Shown here one piece after another: positions 25,045 to 34,332 of a stretch of DNA of 47,010 bases. The position numbers and the translations under genes are program-made. The stretch comes from Prevotella sp. (GTDB lineage: Bacteria > Bacteroidota > Bacteroidia > Bacteroidales > Bacteroidaceae). Under the pieces are notes generated by a model. That model searched no databases. It was given only the letters and a program-made list of their open reading frames with translations, and was not told the DNA's origin. The stretch is taken from the NCBI GenBank assembly GCA_017508965.1, contig JAFWQT010000125.1:1-47010 (forward strand), given 5' to 3'. The stretch's first letter is position 1. Every line of letters starts with the position of its first letter.

Positions 25045-26922
25045 ATGAGAAAAATTTCTTTCTGGCCACTTCTCGTGGCAATGATCTTCGCTTTCGCGCT
25101 GAACTCCAACGCAGCCAAGAAAGTGCACACACTTGGCGACTCCACCATGGCCAACTACAAAGAAGACCAGACCCCGACGCGCGGCTGGGGAATGTACTTC
25201 GGCAATTTCCTCACCAACGGCTGGACAAGCATCAACTATGCCCTGGGCGGACGCGACAGCCGCGGCGGCTATGAAGAACTGTGGCAGACAGCCAAGAAAC
25301 AGGTTTCGGAGGGCGACTACGTAATCATCACCTTTGCCCACAACGACGAGAAGAACAGCGGCATGGACGGTCTGCAACTGACAGCCTACTACGAGAGTAT
25401 CGGCCAGACATGGACCGAGAAGCGAGGCTCCATCCCCTCCACTACCTACAAAGAGAATCTCGCGAAAATCGTCGACGAAGCACGCGCACTCGGCGCCATA
25501 CCCATCGTGTGCTCGCCCGTATGCCGCAGCTACTTCAGCGGCAACAGCATCTCTCGTGCCGGCCGTCACGATCTGGGCGACTCCTACAAAATCCTTACGG
25601 AAAACGGTCCTGTGGATGGCCCCAAACTGGCTGCCGACGATCACACGATGGACTACGCCTATCATGCAGAGCAGCTGGCCAGGGAGAAAGGCATCGACTT
25701 CATCGACCTGACCAATGCCACTGCCGACCTTTATCTGAGCTACGGAACGCGCGACAAGTGCGAAGCCCAGCTGTTCGACGGACAGGGTTCCACCCACTTC
25801 AACACCACGGGAGCCCTGCTCGTGGCCCGCGAGTGTGCCCGTCTGATGAAGAGTCAAGGCATACTGGCCGACGACATTGTGCTGCCCACCGACCTCAGCG
25901 TGTCGCCTGATAATGCCGATCTCGGCGAAGCCTACAAGGGACAGACGCTGAGCAAGGAACTCACGCTGAACGGATTCGGACTGACCCCCGAAAGCGGAAC
26001 CATCACCATCACCGCCACCGAGGGCATCCTCCTGTCGTTCGACAAAACCAACTGGCAGACTTCGCTCAGCGTCGACTACACCAGTTCCACCCTCATCAAG
26101 ACCTTCTATGCCCAAATGGTGCTGACCGAAAGCGGAGTCAACAGTGGTGTCATCACCGTCGAGGGCAGCACAAAAGTGGAGGTTCCCGTCAAGGCCACGG
26201 CTGTCGTGCTCGAAGGTGGGGCCGACGTGAAAGCCTACTGGCGGCTGGAAAAAGACGATGCCTGCGAACTGACCGGCCCTGCCACCGTCATCGACGAAAG
26301 CTACTCCAACATGTACGTACAGCGGTACGCCAATCCCAATGCCAAGACCGTATGGCCCGAAGGCACTGGCTACGACGCAAGCCGCAAGATGCAGCGCAAC
26401 CTGATAACCGGCGACACATGGCCAGCTAACGAAATCGACGACAATCCCGACCGCTACATTCAGTTCGGACTGAAGCCCAATGCCGGCAACAGCCTCAAGA
26501 TTAGCAACATCAGCCTCTTCCTGTGCGGAGCCGGAGGCAACGGCATGTGCGCACACGTCTATTACTCCACCGACGACTTCAAGACCCGCACCACCCTCTT
26601 CGAAGGCAAGAAAATGACGGCCAACAACCCTGTGCTGGTGGAATCCACACCCGTAATCACCTTAAACGACGGAGAAGAACTGCTGCTGCGAGTCTATCCC
26701 TGGTACAACGGCGAGGCCAGCGGCAAGACCATCTGCCTGAGCGACGTCACCATCAGCGGCAGGGCGTTCGACGCCCAATCCACGGCCATCAGCAGCACCA
26801 TCGGGGATGACAATACGACAGTGGCCTACTTTTCCATTGACGGCAGACAACAGCAGTCGCTGAGCCACGGCATCAACCTGGTGCGACTGACCGACGGTTC
26901 CGTAAGGAAGATATTAAGGTAA
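25045..26922 (+). CDS. Rhamnogalacturonan acetylesterase-like SGNH esterase (CE12) with C-terminal beta domain
   Basis: 625 residues with signal peptide 1-23. The first 290 form an SGNH hydrolase of the rhamnogalacturonan acetylesterase kind: S33 in LGDSTM is the nucleophile, GGRDSRGG at 68-75 holds block II, N100 in FAHND block III, and H251 in STHFN the catalytic His. The residue three before that His, normally Asp, is Gly here; D245 (six before) may take its place. Residues 300-400 look like an Ig-type beta sandwich, and the end (YFSIDGRQQQSL, DGSVRKILR) is a Prevotella-style C-terminal tail. It would remove acetyl groups from pectin outside the cell. It precedes the pectin methylesterase by 56 nt, probably one operon. 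Confidence 0.85.
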   Translation: MRKISFWPLLVAMIFAFALNSNAAKKVHTLGDSTMANYKEDQTPTRGWGMYFGNFLTNGWTSINYALGGRDSRGGYEELWQTAKKQVSEGDYVIITFAHNDEKNSGMDGLQLTAYYESIGQTWTEKRGSIPSTTYKENLAKIVDEARALGAIPIVCSPVCRSYFSGNSISRAGRHDLGDSYKILTENGPVDGPKLAADDHTMDYAYHAEQLAREKGIDFIDLTNATADLYLSYGTRDKCEAQLFDGQGSTHFNTTGALLVARECARLMKSQGILADDIVLPTDLSVSPDNADLGEAYKGQTLSKELTLNGFGLTPESGTITITATEGILLSFDKTNWQTSLSVDYTSSTLIKTFYAQMVLTESGVNSGVITVEGSTKVEVPVKATAVVLEGGADVKAYWRLEKDDACELTGPATVIDESYSNMYVQRYANPNAKTVWPEGTGYDASRKMQRNLITGDTWPANEIDDNPDRYIQFGLKPNAGNSLKISNISLFLCGAGGNGMCAHVYYSTDDFKTRTTLFEGKKMTANNPVLVESTPVITLNDGEELLLRVYPWYNGEASGKTICLSDVTISGRAFDAQSTAISSTIGDDNTTVAYFSIDGRQQQSLSHGINLVRLTDGSVRKILR

Positions 26923-26978
26923 AAAACAGATAGAAAGAAAAACTATTAGTAACTAAAACAATAATCAAACTAACCGTT

Positions 26979-29900
26979 ATGCACGACAAACAATCAAAAC
27001 TTTCAAGACTGCTCGTCGCACTCCTTGCGCTGCTACCGCTCACGGCCTCAGCAGACACTGAGCGACTGGCTTCATGGACATTCTCCTCGGGCTACGACGC
27101 TGTAGACAATGTTTACACGCCCAACGACGGAGAGTGGAAACAAGTGGGATGGAACGGTTTCGCCGCTCTGCCCAAGATTCTGCCCAACGAATGCGTTGGC
27201 ACCGCCACCGACTACTATGTATCGGCCAAGGGCACCCGCTTCTGGGGTATCATGGACAACAATGGCGACAAGATTATGTCGCTTTATCAGGACATGGACC
27301 CCAATGCCATTACTGACTACACCGACGGCTCACAGCACAACCAGTACATCGAGGTCGGCTTCTCCACCAAAGGCTACAAGAATGTACAGTTCTCGTTCGC
27401 CTTCACCTGCGGCGACAACAACGCCCGAAGCATGGAAATGGTGGTGAGCACCGACGGCGGACAGACGTGGTTCGATGCCGGCAGCTATGCCGGAGCAGCC
27501 AACTGGTGGATCTACAACACAAGCACCGTTGACCTGACGGCCAACAACAAAGACATGGTGATTGTACGCCTCATCGCTCCCAACGATGTCACCGCACAAT
27601 GGCGCTTCAACGAAATCAGCATCACCGCTGAGAAAGCCGGCGAGGTGCAGCCCGTCAGCGAGAAAGACTTCACGCTCACCTGGCCGCTCGGCAAAGGTAC
27701 CGACGATGCCACATCGCCCGAAATGAAGACCGAAGGCCTCTTCAAGGTGGCTGCCTTCGACCATGGGAAACTGAATGTCTCCACGCAGCGCGCTGCCGGA
27801 ACAGCCCAGCAGACACTCTACAAGCCCTCGAAGAGCAATGTCGCAGTCAACGACGACGATGTGCTCACCTTCACCATCATTCCCAAGAAAGGACTGACAT
27901 TCATCCCGAAGTCGCTCTCATTCAACGCCAGCCGCTGGGGAACCAGCGGAGGCAAGTTCGATGTCGTAGCAACGGCAAAAGGCACCGAGACAACGCTGGC
28001 AGCGGGCATCAACCCCGAACACGGCAACAGCGGCCTGTTCTCAACCTGCAGCTACGACCTGTCGGGAATCGCCACCGACGAGACCGGACTGGTCATCAAA
28101 ATCAAGGTCTATAACCTGGCCGACAACAAGGAGTACGGATTCGGCAACATCGTCGTCACAGGCGACGTGGAGGGTGTGCCCGAGGCCGTGCCTTCCTACA
28201 CTCTGAGTATCAAGCAGGGCACCGAGGGCGCAGGCCACGTCTCGAGCAACCCTGCGGGGGGCGAATTCGACGAAGGCACACTGATCACCGTCAACGCCAC
28301 CGAGAACTTCAGCTACCACTTTGCCGGATGGGTGGATGCCGAGGGGAAAACCGTCTCAACCGAGAGCACCTATAAGTTTGAAATAACCCAGCACACATCA
28401 CTCACTGCCACCTACACGCAGAACAACGTCTATGCGCTCAACCTGCAGATTGAAGGCGGCGCAAATACCAACCTCGTGCAGTTCCAGCCCGAAGGCAACG
28501 TGGTCGGCGGCATCCACTACTACGAAGAAGGCACCGACGTGAAACTCACCGCCCTGAACAACCGCATCATGACCTTCACCAGCTGGGACGACAACTCCAC
28601 GGCCGCCGAACGCATCGTCAGAATGGACGGCGAGCAGAGCGTCACCGCCAATTTCGCTGCCACCGACTTCATCGTGGGTTGGGACTTCTACAGCGACACC
28701 CCCAAGAGCGACCGTGCTGCCGACTACAAGGCTGACAGCGAGAATGCCGGCATCATGACACTGCGCCAGGCCGACGGCACCAGTAGCACATGGCTCGCCA
28801 ACGGCGTGGCCGCAGGCAAGGCCAACGGCCGCTACTGCATCCGGGTGTGGAAACCCATTGCCGACAAATGGTACTTCCAGTGCTCATTCTCGTCGATAGG
28901 CTACGAGAACCTGAAACTCTCTGCCGCCATGGGCGACGACTACAACGCCTACAGCGTCAACTACGCCCAGTACAGCATCGACGGCGAGAACTTCACCACC
29001 TTCGGCACCTTCCGCCTTCCCAACCGCGGATGGGATACTCAGGAGTTCGAACTTCCTGCCGAAGCCAGCAACCAGGAACACGTCTACATCCGCTTCATGC
29101 CCGACTATAATTCAGAGAAGACAGGCGTGTCCGACAGTCGCGACGGCACCATGCTCGCCGATGTGTTTGTCCTGGCCGATGCCATAGCCAGCGGCAGCCA
29201 GAAGGCCACACTCGTAAGCAGCAATCCCGCAGAAGGCGCCACTGGTATCAGCGCCAGCGGGTCAATCATCCTGAACTTCGACAACAAGGTGAAAGCCGGA
29301 CAGGGGGCTGCCATGCTCAACGGCGAAGAGATTCAGCCCATCATCTCGGGCAAGAGCGCCGTGTTCAAGTACAGCGGGCTGGAATACGCCACATCCTACA
29401 CCTTCGAGATGCCGGCTGGCGTGCTCCTCAGCCGCAGCGACGAGCCTGTGGAATCGGTGAACATTAGCTTCACCACCATGGAGCGCCAGCAGCCGGCACC
29501 CAGACTCTACGACGCCATCGTGGCACAAGACGGTTCGGGAGACTATCAGACCCTGCAGGAAGCCATCGACGCAGCACCCGAAGGCCGCGGTCTGCCATGG
29601 CTCATCTTCGTCAAGAACGGCACCTACAAGGGGCACGTCGACATTCCCAAGACAAAGCCCTACATGCACATCATCGGACAGAACCGCGACAAGGCCGTCA
29701 TCACCAACAATGCCCTCTCGGGAGGTGCCAACGCCGTGCACGTCAGCATAGGTGCCACCGTGACGGTCAACTCCGACAACTGCTTCTTCGAGAACATCAC
29801 CCTCGAGAACTCATACGGACACGAGAAGCAGGCCGGACCGCAAGCACTGGCCCTGAACACTGGCGGCGACCGCATCGCCCTCAACAAAGTGGCACTGCTC

Positions 29901-30854
29901 TCCTATCAGGACACCTGGATCACCACTTCCACGCAGAAGAACCGCCACTACATCAAGAACTCGCTCATCGAGGGTGCCGTTGACTTCATCTACAACGGCG
30001 GCGACGTGTATCTCGACGGCGACACGCTGGAAATCAACCGCCCCAGCGGCGGCTACATCGTGGCTCCCTGGCATACCGCCGACACCAAATGGGGCTACGT
30101 GTTCCAAAACAACGTCATCCGCCAGCACCCTGGCGTGAACGTCACCGACGTGTGGCTGGGACGCCCCTGGCACGGCGAGCCCAAGACCGTGTTCATCAAC
30201 ACCAAGACCTACGTCAACATACCGGCTAAGGGATGGTACAACACCATGGGCGGACTGCCCGTGCTCTGGGCCGACTACAACACCGTTGATGCCGACGGCA
30301 ACCCCGTTGACCTTTCGCAGCGCGAGAGCTACTACTATTACACCGACGACGATACGGGCAAGAAGATGGAGACCTTCGGCGTGAAGAACCGTCTGACCGA
30401 CGATGAGGCCGCCCAATACACCATCAAGAACGTGATGGGAGGCACCGACAACTGGCAGCCCGACCTGCTCTGCGAGCCTGTAGCCGCTCCTCAGGTGACG
30501 CAAAACGGCAACACGCTCTCCTGGGAGGCCGTCCCATACGCCATCTGCTACGTGGTGTCGAAAGGCGACGATGTAGTCAGCATCCAGACGGAAACCGAGT
30601 TCCAGCTTCCCGCTGCCGCACGCGCCCCGCAGAATGCCGCCACTGCAGAAGTCTTCTGCGTGCAGGCCGTCAACGAGCAGGGAGGCCTGAGCCCCATGGG
30701 CACTGTTCAGCAGGCCACGGCCATATCCGTTGTTGAAACCGCCGCCAGCCACGCTCAGGAAACGGGCGCAGCATTCAACCTTTCGGGCCAGCGCGTCAGC
30801 AGCAGCTATAAGGGTGTGGTCGTCATCGGCGGAAAGAAAATTATCCGCAGATAG
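26979..30854 (+). CDS. Large multidomain pectin methylesterase (CE8)
   Basis: 1291 residues with signal peptide 1-25. N-terminal beta-sandwich regions (about 28-220 and 230-405) are followed by a Gly-rich bacterial repeat (about 408-480, HFAGWVDAEGK), another sandwich (560-730) and a Big_5-like Ig domain at about 738-835. The pectinesterase right-handed beta-helix occupies roughly 843-1165. All catalytic positions are present: Q955 in QALAL, D978 in SYQDTW, D1002 in GAVDFIYN, and R1062 with W1064 in WLGRPW. An Ig-like stretch and a short tail (AFNLSGQRV, GGKKIIRR) end the protein. It de-methylates homogalacturonan at the surface, next to an esterase that removes acetyl groups. The catalytic domain is certain; the binding role of the other domains is inferred. 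Confidence 0.92.
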   Translation: MHDKQSKLSRLLVALLALLPLTASADTERLASWTFSSGYDAVDNVYTPNDGEWKQVGWNGFAALPKILPNECVGTATDYYVSAKGTRFWGIMDNNGDKIMSLYQDMDPNAITDYTDGSQHNQYIEVGFSTKGYKNVQFSFAFTCGDNNARSMEMVVSTDGGQTWFDAGSYAGAANWWIYNTSTVDLTANNKDMVIVRLIAPNDVTAQWRFNEISITAEKAGEVQPVSEKDFTLTWPLGKGTDDATSPEMKTEGLFKVAAFDHGKLNVSTQRAAGTAQQTLYKPSKSNVAVNDDDVLTFTIIPKKGLTFIPKSLSFNASRWGTSGGKFDVVATAKGTETTLAAGINPEHGNSGLFSTCSYDLSGIATDETGLVIKIKVYNLADNKEYGFGNIVVTGDVEGVPEAVPSYTLSIKQGTEGAGHVSSNPAGGEFDEGTLITVNATENFSYHFAGWVDAEGKTVSTESTYKFEITQHTSLTATYTQNNVYALNLQIEGGANTNLVQFQPEGNVVGGIHYYEEGTDVKLTALNNRIMTFTSWDDNSTAAERIVRMDGEQSVTANFAATDFIVGWDFYSDTPKSDRAADYKADSENAGIMTLRQADGTSSTWLANGVAAGKANGRYCIRVWKPIADKWYFQCSFSSIGYENLKLSAAMGDDYNAYSVNYAQYSIDGENFTTFGTFRLPNRGWDTQEFELPAEASNQEHVYIRFMPDYNSEKTGVSDSRDGTMLADVFVLADAIASGSQKATLVSSNPAEGATGISASGSIILNFDNKVKAGQGAAMLNGEEIQPIISGKSAVFKYSGLEYATSYTFEMPAGVLLSRSDEPVESVNISFTTMERQQPAPRLYDAIVAQDGSGDYQTLQEAIDAAPEGRGLPWLIFVKNGTYKGHVDIPKTKPYMHIIGQNRDKAVITNNALSGGANAVHVSIGATVTVNSDNCFFENITLENSYGHEKQAGPQALALNTGGDRIALNKVALLSYQDTWITTSTQKNRHYIKNSLIEGAVDFIYNGGDVYLDGDTLEINRPSGGYIVAPWHTADTKWGYVFQNNVIRQHPGVNVTDVWLGRPWHGEPKTVFINTKTYVNIPAKGWYNTMGGLPVLWADYNTVDADGNPVDLSQRESYYYYTDDDTGKKMETFGVKNRLTDDEAAQYTIKNVMGGTDNWQPDLLCEPVAAPQVTQNGNTLSWEAVPYAICYVVSKGDDVVSIQTETEFQLPAAARAPQNAATAEVFCVQAVNEQGGLSPMGTVQQATAISVVETAASHAQETGAAFNLSGQRVSSSYKGVVVIGGKKIIRR

Positions 30855-30882
30855 GAGCCTTAAAATTATAAGATAACGCTTG

Positions 30883-30920
30883 AAAATCCTGCAAAACGAC
30901 AAATTTTGCAGGATTTTTTT
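30883..30920 (+). terminator. Terminator of the pectin esterase operon
   Basis: AAAATCCTGCAAAA / TTTTGCAGGATTTT stem followed by a T run. Confidence 0.85.
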
Positions 30921-30961
30921 AGATTTTTGCCCTAAAATTATGGTAATTCAAAAAATTTAAC

Positions 30962-30969
30962 TACTTTTG
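30962..30969 (+). promoter_or_regulatory. -7 promoter box of the DUF349 gene
   Basis: TACTTTTG, 64 nt before the start codon. The -33 element is not obvious. A 10-codon ORF (30978-31010, MQQQSRIKET) follows at once and is probably chance. Confidence 0.5.
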
Positions 30970-31033
30970 TCCAATCTATGCAGCAACAAAGCCGCATAAA
31001 AGAAACCTGAATCACGAACCAAAAATCAGTAAC

Positions 31034-32965
31034 ATGATGGACTCTCAAGAAAACGTCCTCAACCAAGAGGCTCAGTTGGAAGAAAACAAAGTAGTAGAAA
31101 ACCCAGTAGAAAACGCAGAACCTGCAGAAGTTGCCGAAGCTACGGCTGAGACGATCGCTGAAGAACCGGTAATCGCCGAAACCGAAGCCGAACCCGCAGC
31201 AGAAGCTGAAGAAGCAGCCGAACCCACAGCCGAGCAAGAACAGCCGGCCGAGGAGCGGAAGACCTATGCCACCAAACAAGAGGTCATAGCGCGACTGCAG
31301 GAATTGGCGCATGGTGAAGAAAACCCCACCAAAGACGAGGTGGACTACCTGAAGACAACGTTCTACAAGCTGCATTTCGCTCAGCGCGAAGCCGAGCAAA
31401 AGGCATACCTTGAGGCGGGCGGCGACCCCGAGAAATACGTGGTGGCTCCCGACATGGACGAAGAAACCTTCAAGGCTGAGATGGGCGTGGTGAAGGAAAA
31501 GCGCCAGAAACTCTTCCAGCAGCAGGAAGAAGAGAAATTGGAAAACCTGAAGAAGAAGCAGGCCATCATCGAAAAAATAAAGAGCATGGTCACTTCGCCC
31601 GAAGAGGCCAACCGCAACTATCAGGAGTTCAAGCAACTGCAGCAGGAATGGAAGGAAATCCGCCTGGTGCCCGCCGAGAAGGCCAACGAACTGTGGCGCA
31701 ACTATCAGCTCTATGTGGAGCAGTACTACGACCTGCTGAAGCTGAACAGCGAGGCCCGCGAATACGACTTCAAGAAAAACCTGGAGGCAAAGCTCCGTCT
31801 CTGCGAGGCTGCCGAGAAACTGGATCAGGAGGAAGACGTGATCAGCGCTTTCCACCAGCTGCAGAAACTGCACCAGGAGTTCCGCGAGACAGGCCCCGTC
31901 AGCAAGGAGCTGCGCGAAGAGATATGGACACGCTTCAAGGCTGCCTCGACCGTGATCAACAAGAAGCACCAGCAGCACTTCGAGAACATCCGCTCGAAGG
32001 AGGAAGAAAACCTGGCCAGGAAGACAGAGCTCTGCGAAAAAGTAGAGGCCATAGCACAGGAAGAAAACAAAGGTGCCGGCGACTGGGAGAAGCACACCAA
32101 GCAGATTATCGACATCCAGACACAATGGAAGACCATCGGTTTCGCCCCGCAGAAGATGAACGTCAAGATTTTCGAACGCTTCCGCGCCGCTTGCGACGAC
32201 TTCTTTGCCAAGAAAGCCGAATACTTCAAGTCGCTCAAGGCTAAATTTGCCGAGAATGCCGCCAAGAAGCAGAAGCTGGTGGAACAGGCTCAGGCCCTGC
32301 AAGACAGCACCGACTGGAAGTCGACCAGCGACAAGCTTATTGCCCTGCAGAAAGAATGGAAGACCATCGGCATGGTGCCCAAGAAACTGGGCGACCAGCT
32401 CTGGAACGATTTTCTGGCTGCCTGCAACAAGTTTTTCGAGGCACGCAACGCCGCCAATGCCGGCACCCGCAATGCCGAGCGCGACAACCTGGCACGCAAG
32501 CGCGACATCATCGCCCAGCTGAAGGCTGCTGCCGAAGAGGCAGGCGACGATCTGCAGGAGAAGGTTCAGCAGCTTGTCGACGAATACCAGAAGGTGGGCC
32601 ACGTGCCGTTCAAGGAGAAGGACAAGCTCTACGCCGAGTATCATGCCGTGCTCGACAAGCTGTATAAAGACCTCAACATTTCCATCGCCCGCCGCCGGCT
32701 CGACAGCTTCAAGAGCAACCTCAGGCAGATGGCCGACAAGGGAGCCAACGCCCTTGACAACGAGCGTGCACGACTGATGCGCCGCTACGAGGCTCTGAAA
32801 CAGGAAATCCAGACCTACGAGAACAACCTGGGCTTCCTGAACGCCAGCTCGAAGAAGGGTAATTCGCTGATCGACGAGATGAACCGCAAGGTGCAGAAAC
32901 TGAAGGACGACTGCGAACTGGTGAAGCAGAAGATCAAGGCCATCGACGCCGAGAACCAGGAATAA
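31034..32965 (+). CDS. DUF349 domain-containing coiled-coil protein
   Basis: 643 residues, cytoplasmic, with no signal peptide. The first 75 are Glu/Ala-rich low complexity. The rest is a chain of helical DUF349 repeats with the family core W-K-x-I/T-G-x-x-P: EWKEIRLVPAEKANELW, QWKTIGFAPQKMNVKIF, EWKTIGMVPKKLGDQLW, and a weaker final copy (EYQKVGHVPFKEKDKLY). A coiled coil closes the protein. DUF349 proteins are common in Bacteroidetes and have no settled function. Two ATGs in a row (31034 and 31037) make the start uncertain by one codon. It is transcribed alone: terminators lie on both sides. Confidence 0.9.
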   Translation: MMDSQENVLNQEAQLEENKVVENPVENAEPAEVAEATAETIAEEPVIAETEAEPAAEAEEAAEPTAEQEQPAEERKTYATKQEVIARLQELAHGEENPTKDEVDYLKTTFYKLHFAQREAEQKAYLEAGGDPEKYVVAPDMDEETFKAEMGVVKEKRQKLFQQQEEEKLENLKKKQAIIEKIKSMVTSPEEANRNYQEFKQLQQEWKEIRLVPAEKANELWRNYQLYVEQYYDLLKLNSEAREYDFKKNLEAKLRLCEAAEKLDQEEDVISAFHQLQKLHQEFRETGPVSKELREEIWTRFKAASTVINKKHQQHFENIRSKEEENLARKTELCEKVEAIAQEENKGAGDWEKHTKQIIDIQTQWKTIGFAPQKMNVKIFERFRAACDDFFAKKAEYFKSLKAKFAENAAKKQKLVEQAQALQDSTDWKSTSDKLIALQKEWKTIGMVPKKLGDQLWNDFLAACNKFFEARNAANAGTRNAERDNLARKRDIIAQLKAAAEEAGDDLQEKVQQLVDEYQKVGHVPFKEKDKLYAEYHAVLDKLYKDLNISIARRRLDSFKSNLRQMADKGANALDNERARLMRRYEALKQEIQTYENNLGFLNASSKKGNSLIDEMNRKVQKLKDDCELVKQKIKAIDAENQE

Positions 32966-32995
32966 CCTGAAAACGCAATCCAACGTAATCCATAT

Positions 32996-33034
32996 AAGCC
33001 GATGCGACAATTCTCGCATCGGCTTCTTCGTTTT
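32996..33034 (+). terminator. Terminator of the DUF349 gene
   Basis: AAGCCGATGCGA / TCGCATCGGCTT, a perfect 12-bp stem with a 6-nt loop, then CTTCGTTTT. Confidence 0.85.
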
Positions 33035-33087
33035 GTCCAAAGATTAGGTTCTTGTCCAAACAACTTCAGCCGAAAGGCGGTTTCATT

Positions 33088-33121
33088 TTTGCAGAGATTC
33101 AGAAAACCGCAGTAATTTTGC
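33088..33121 (+). promoter_or_regulatory. Promoter of the acid phosphatase gene
   Basis: TTTG (33088-33091), 21 nt, TAATTTTGC (33113-33121). The start codon follows 26 nt later. Confidence 0.65.
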
Positions 33122-33147
33122 AGCCGGAAACAAGAAATTGAGTAAAA

Positions 33148-34008
33148 ATGAAAAAAATGATCTTAATGGCCGTAGCCGCCATCATGGCTACAACAAGTGT
33201 TAACGCGCAGAATAATGATACGCAAGTGTATATCCAACTGAGCCAGATGCCCGAGCTCCTGGAAATCATGCCGGAGCCACCCTCGTTCGACAGCCCGGAA
33301 TTCGCCAACGACGTAGTGCGCTACGAATGGGGCAAGCAGCAGCGTCAGGATGAAGAACGCGTGGCATTGGCCGTTGCCGATGCCGAATGGGACGATCTCA
33401 CCAAGTTCTTCGGTCAGTATGCCGATGCCTTCGGACTGACCATCGACCCAATAGCCACACCCGAAATCTACAAACTATTGTCCACCAGTCTGGCCACTAC
33501 CGACCCCATGCGCAAGAAGACCAAGGCCCACTACGGCCGCCAGCGTCCCTTCGAGCGTTTCGGCGACGCCATGCCCTCACATGAGGAAGAAAGTCTGCGC
33601 GGCGAAGGCAGCTATCCCTCAGGCCACTCGCTACGTGGCTGGGGCACCGCATTGCTCCTTGCACAGATTGCCCCCGAGCGCGCCAACGAAATCTTCAAGC
33701 GCGGATGGGACTTCTGCACAAGCCGTGTCATCGTGGGTGCCCACTGGCAGAGCGATGTGGATGCCAGCCGTACGGCAGCCAGCATAGGATTCTGCGCACT
33801 GCAGGGAAGCGAAGAGTTCATCGCGCAGATGAAGAAAGCCCAGCAGGAGTACAAGGAGAAGACTGGCCAGGCTACAGCCATCGGCGCAGCTGCCACGGCT
33901 CCAGCCTCAGCCCACTCGGCACGCATCTACAACATCAACGGCACACCGGCCACACAGTCGGCCCAAGGCATCGTGATACAGAACGGACATAAAACACTGA
34001 GGAATTAA
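33148..34008 (+). CDS. Class A non-specific acid phosphatase (PAP2 superfamily), secreted
   Basis: 286 residues with signal peptide 1-20. The three-part PAP2 phosphatase signature is complete: K126 and R133-P134 (KAHYGRQRP), P157-S158-G159-H160, and S192-R193 with H199 and D203 (SRVIVGAHWQSD). Extra helices and the wording match class A bacterial acid phosphatases of the PhoN/PhoC type, which hydrolyse phosphomonoesters in the periplasm. After residue 235 a low-complexity Ala linker leads to a short Prevotella-style tail (ARIYNINGTPA, GIVIQNGHK), so the enzyme may be surface-exposed rather than periplasmic. It is a single-gene unit. Confidence 0.9.
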   Translation: MKKMILMAVAAIMATTSVNAQNNDTQVYIQLSQMPELLEIMPEPPSFDSPEFANDVVRYEWGKQQRQDEERVALAVADAEWDDLTKFFGQYADAFGLTIDPIATPEIYKLLSTSLATTDPMRKKTKAHYGRQRPFERFGDAMPSHEEESLRGEGSYPSGHSLRGWGTALLLAQIAPERANEIFKRGWDFCTSRVIVGAHWQSDVDASRTAASIGFCALQGSEEFIAQMKKAQQEYKEKTGQATAIGAAATAPASAHSARIYNINGTPATQSAQGIVIQNGHKTLRN

Positions 34009-34030
34009 TCCGACACACATCAGGCATTCC

Positions 34031-34080
34031 GTCTCCGCTCCTTCTTCCAGTCACCGGGAGGCAGGAGCGGAGACTTTTTT
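34031..34080 (+). terminator. Terminator of the acid phosphatase gene
   Basis: GTCTCCGCTCC (34031-34041) pairs perfectly with GGAGCGGAGAC (34064-34074), followed by six T. Confidence 0.85.
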
Positions 34081-34197
34081 GATAAAAAGCTCATTTTGAC
34101 ACACTTAACTGGTTTGCCCACTAAAACCTACATAGCACATAAATTATTTATGCAAAAAAAATCCTACAAAACTGATGGCGGTTTCAGAAAAAAAGAC

Positions 34198-34206
34198 TAT
34201 CTTTGC
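34198..34206 (+). promoter_or_regulatory. -7 promoter box of the hybrid regulator gene
   Basis: TATCTTTGC. It leaves a leader of about 120 nt that contains a 15-codon ORF (34217-34264) and a small GCGGC/GCCGC hairpin (34273-34287). No clear -33 box. Confidence 0.55.
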
Positions 34207-34332
34207 ATTACCATCAATGCACCGCCAATCCTGCAAAGCGAAAAACATGGTGAAAAAAAGGTGACACTGCTGGCGGCACAACGCCGCTGCGAAAACATCC
34301 AACATTGTGAAAAGAACTGAAAAACAGACACT

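Noticed and set aside
30978-31010. 10-codon ORF in the DUF349 leader
   Set aside because: Begins about 4 nt after the predicted transcript start and has no associated structure.
30938-33040. 700-codon open frame antisense to the DUF349 gene
   Set aside because: Leu/Phe/Val-rich translation produced by reading Glu/Lys codons backwards; no membrane-protein logic and no promoter. The sense DUF349 repeats are clear.
34217-34264. 15-codon ORF in the HTCS leader as a regulatory peptide
   Set aside because: Only about 7 nt from the predicted transcript start, no Asp/Pro or other stalling signature, and no hairpin competing for the downstream start codon. Likely chance.
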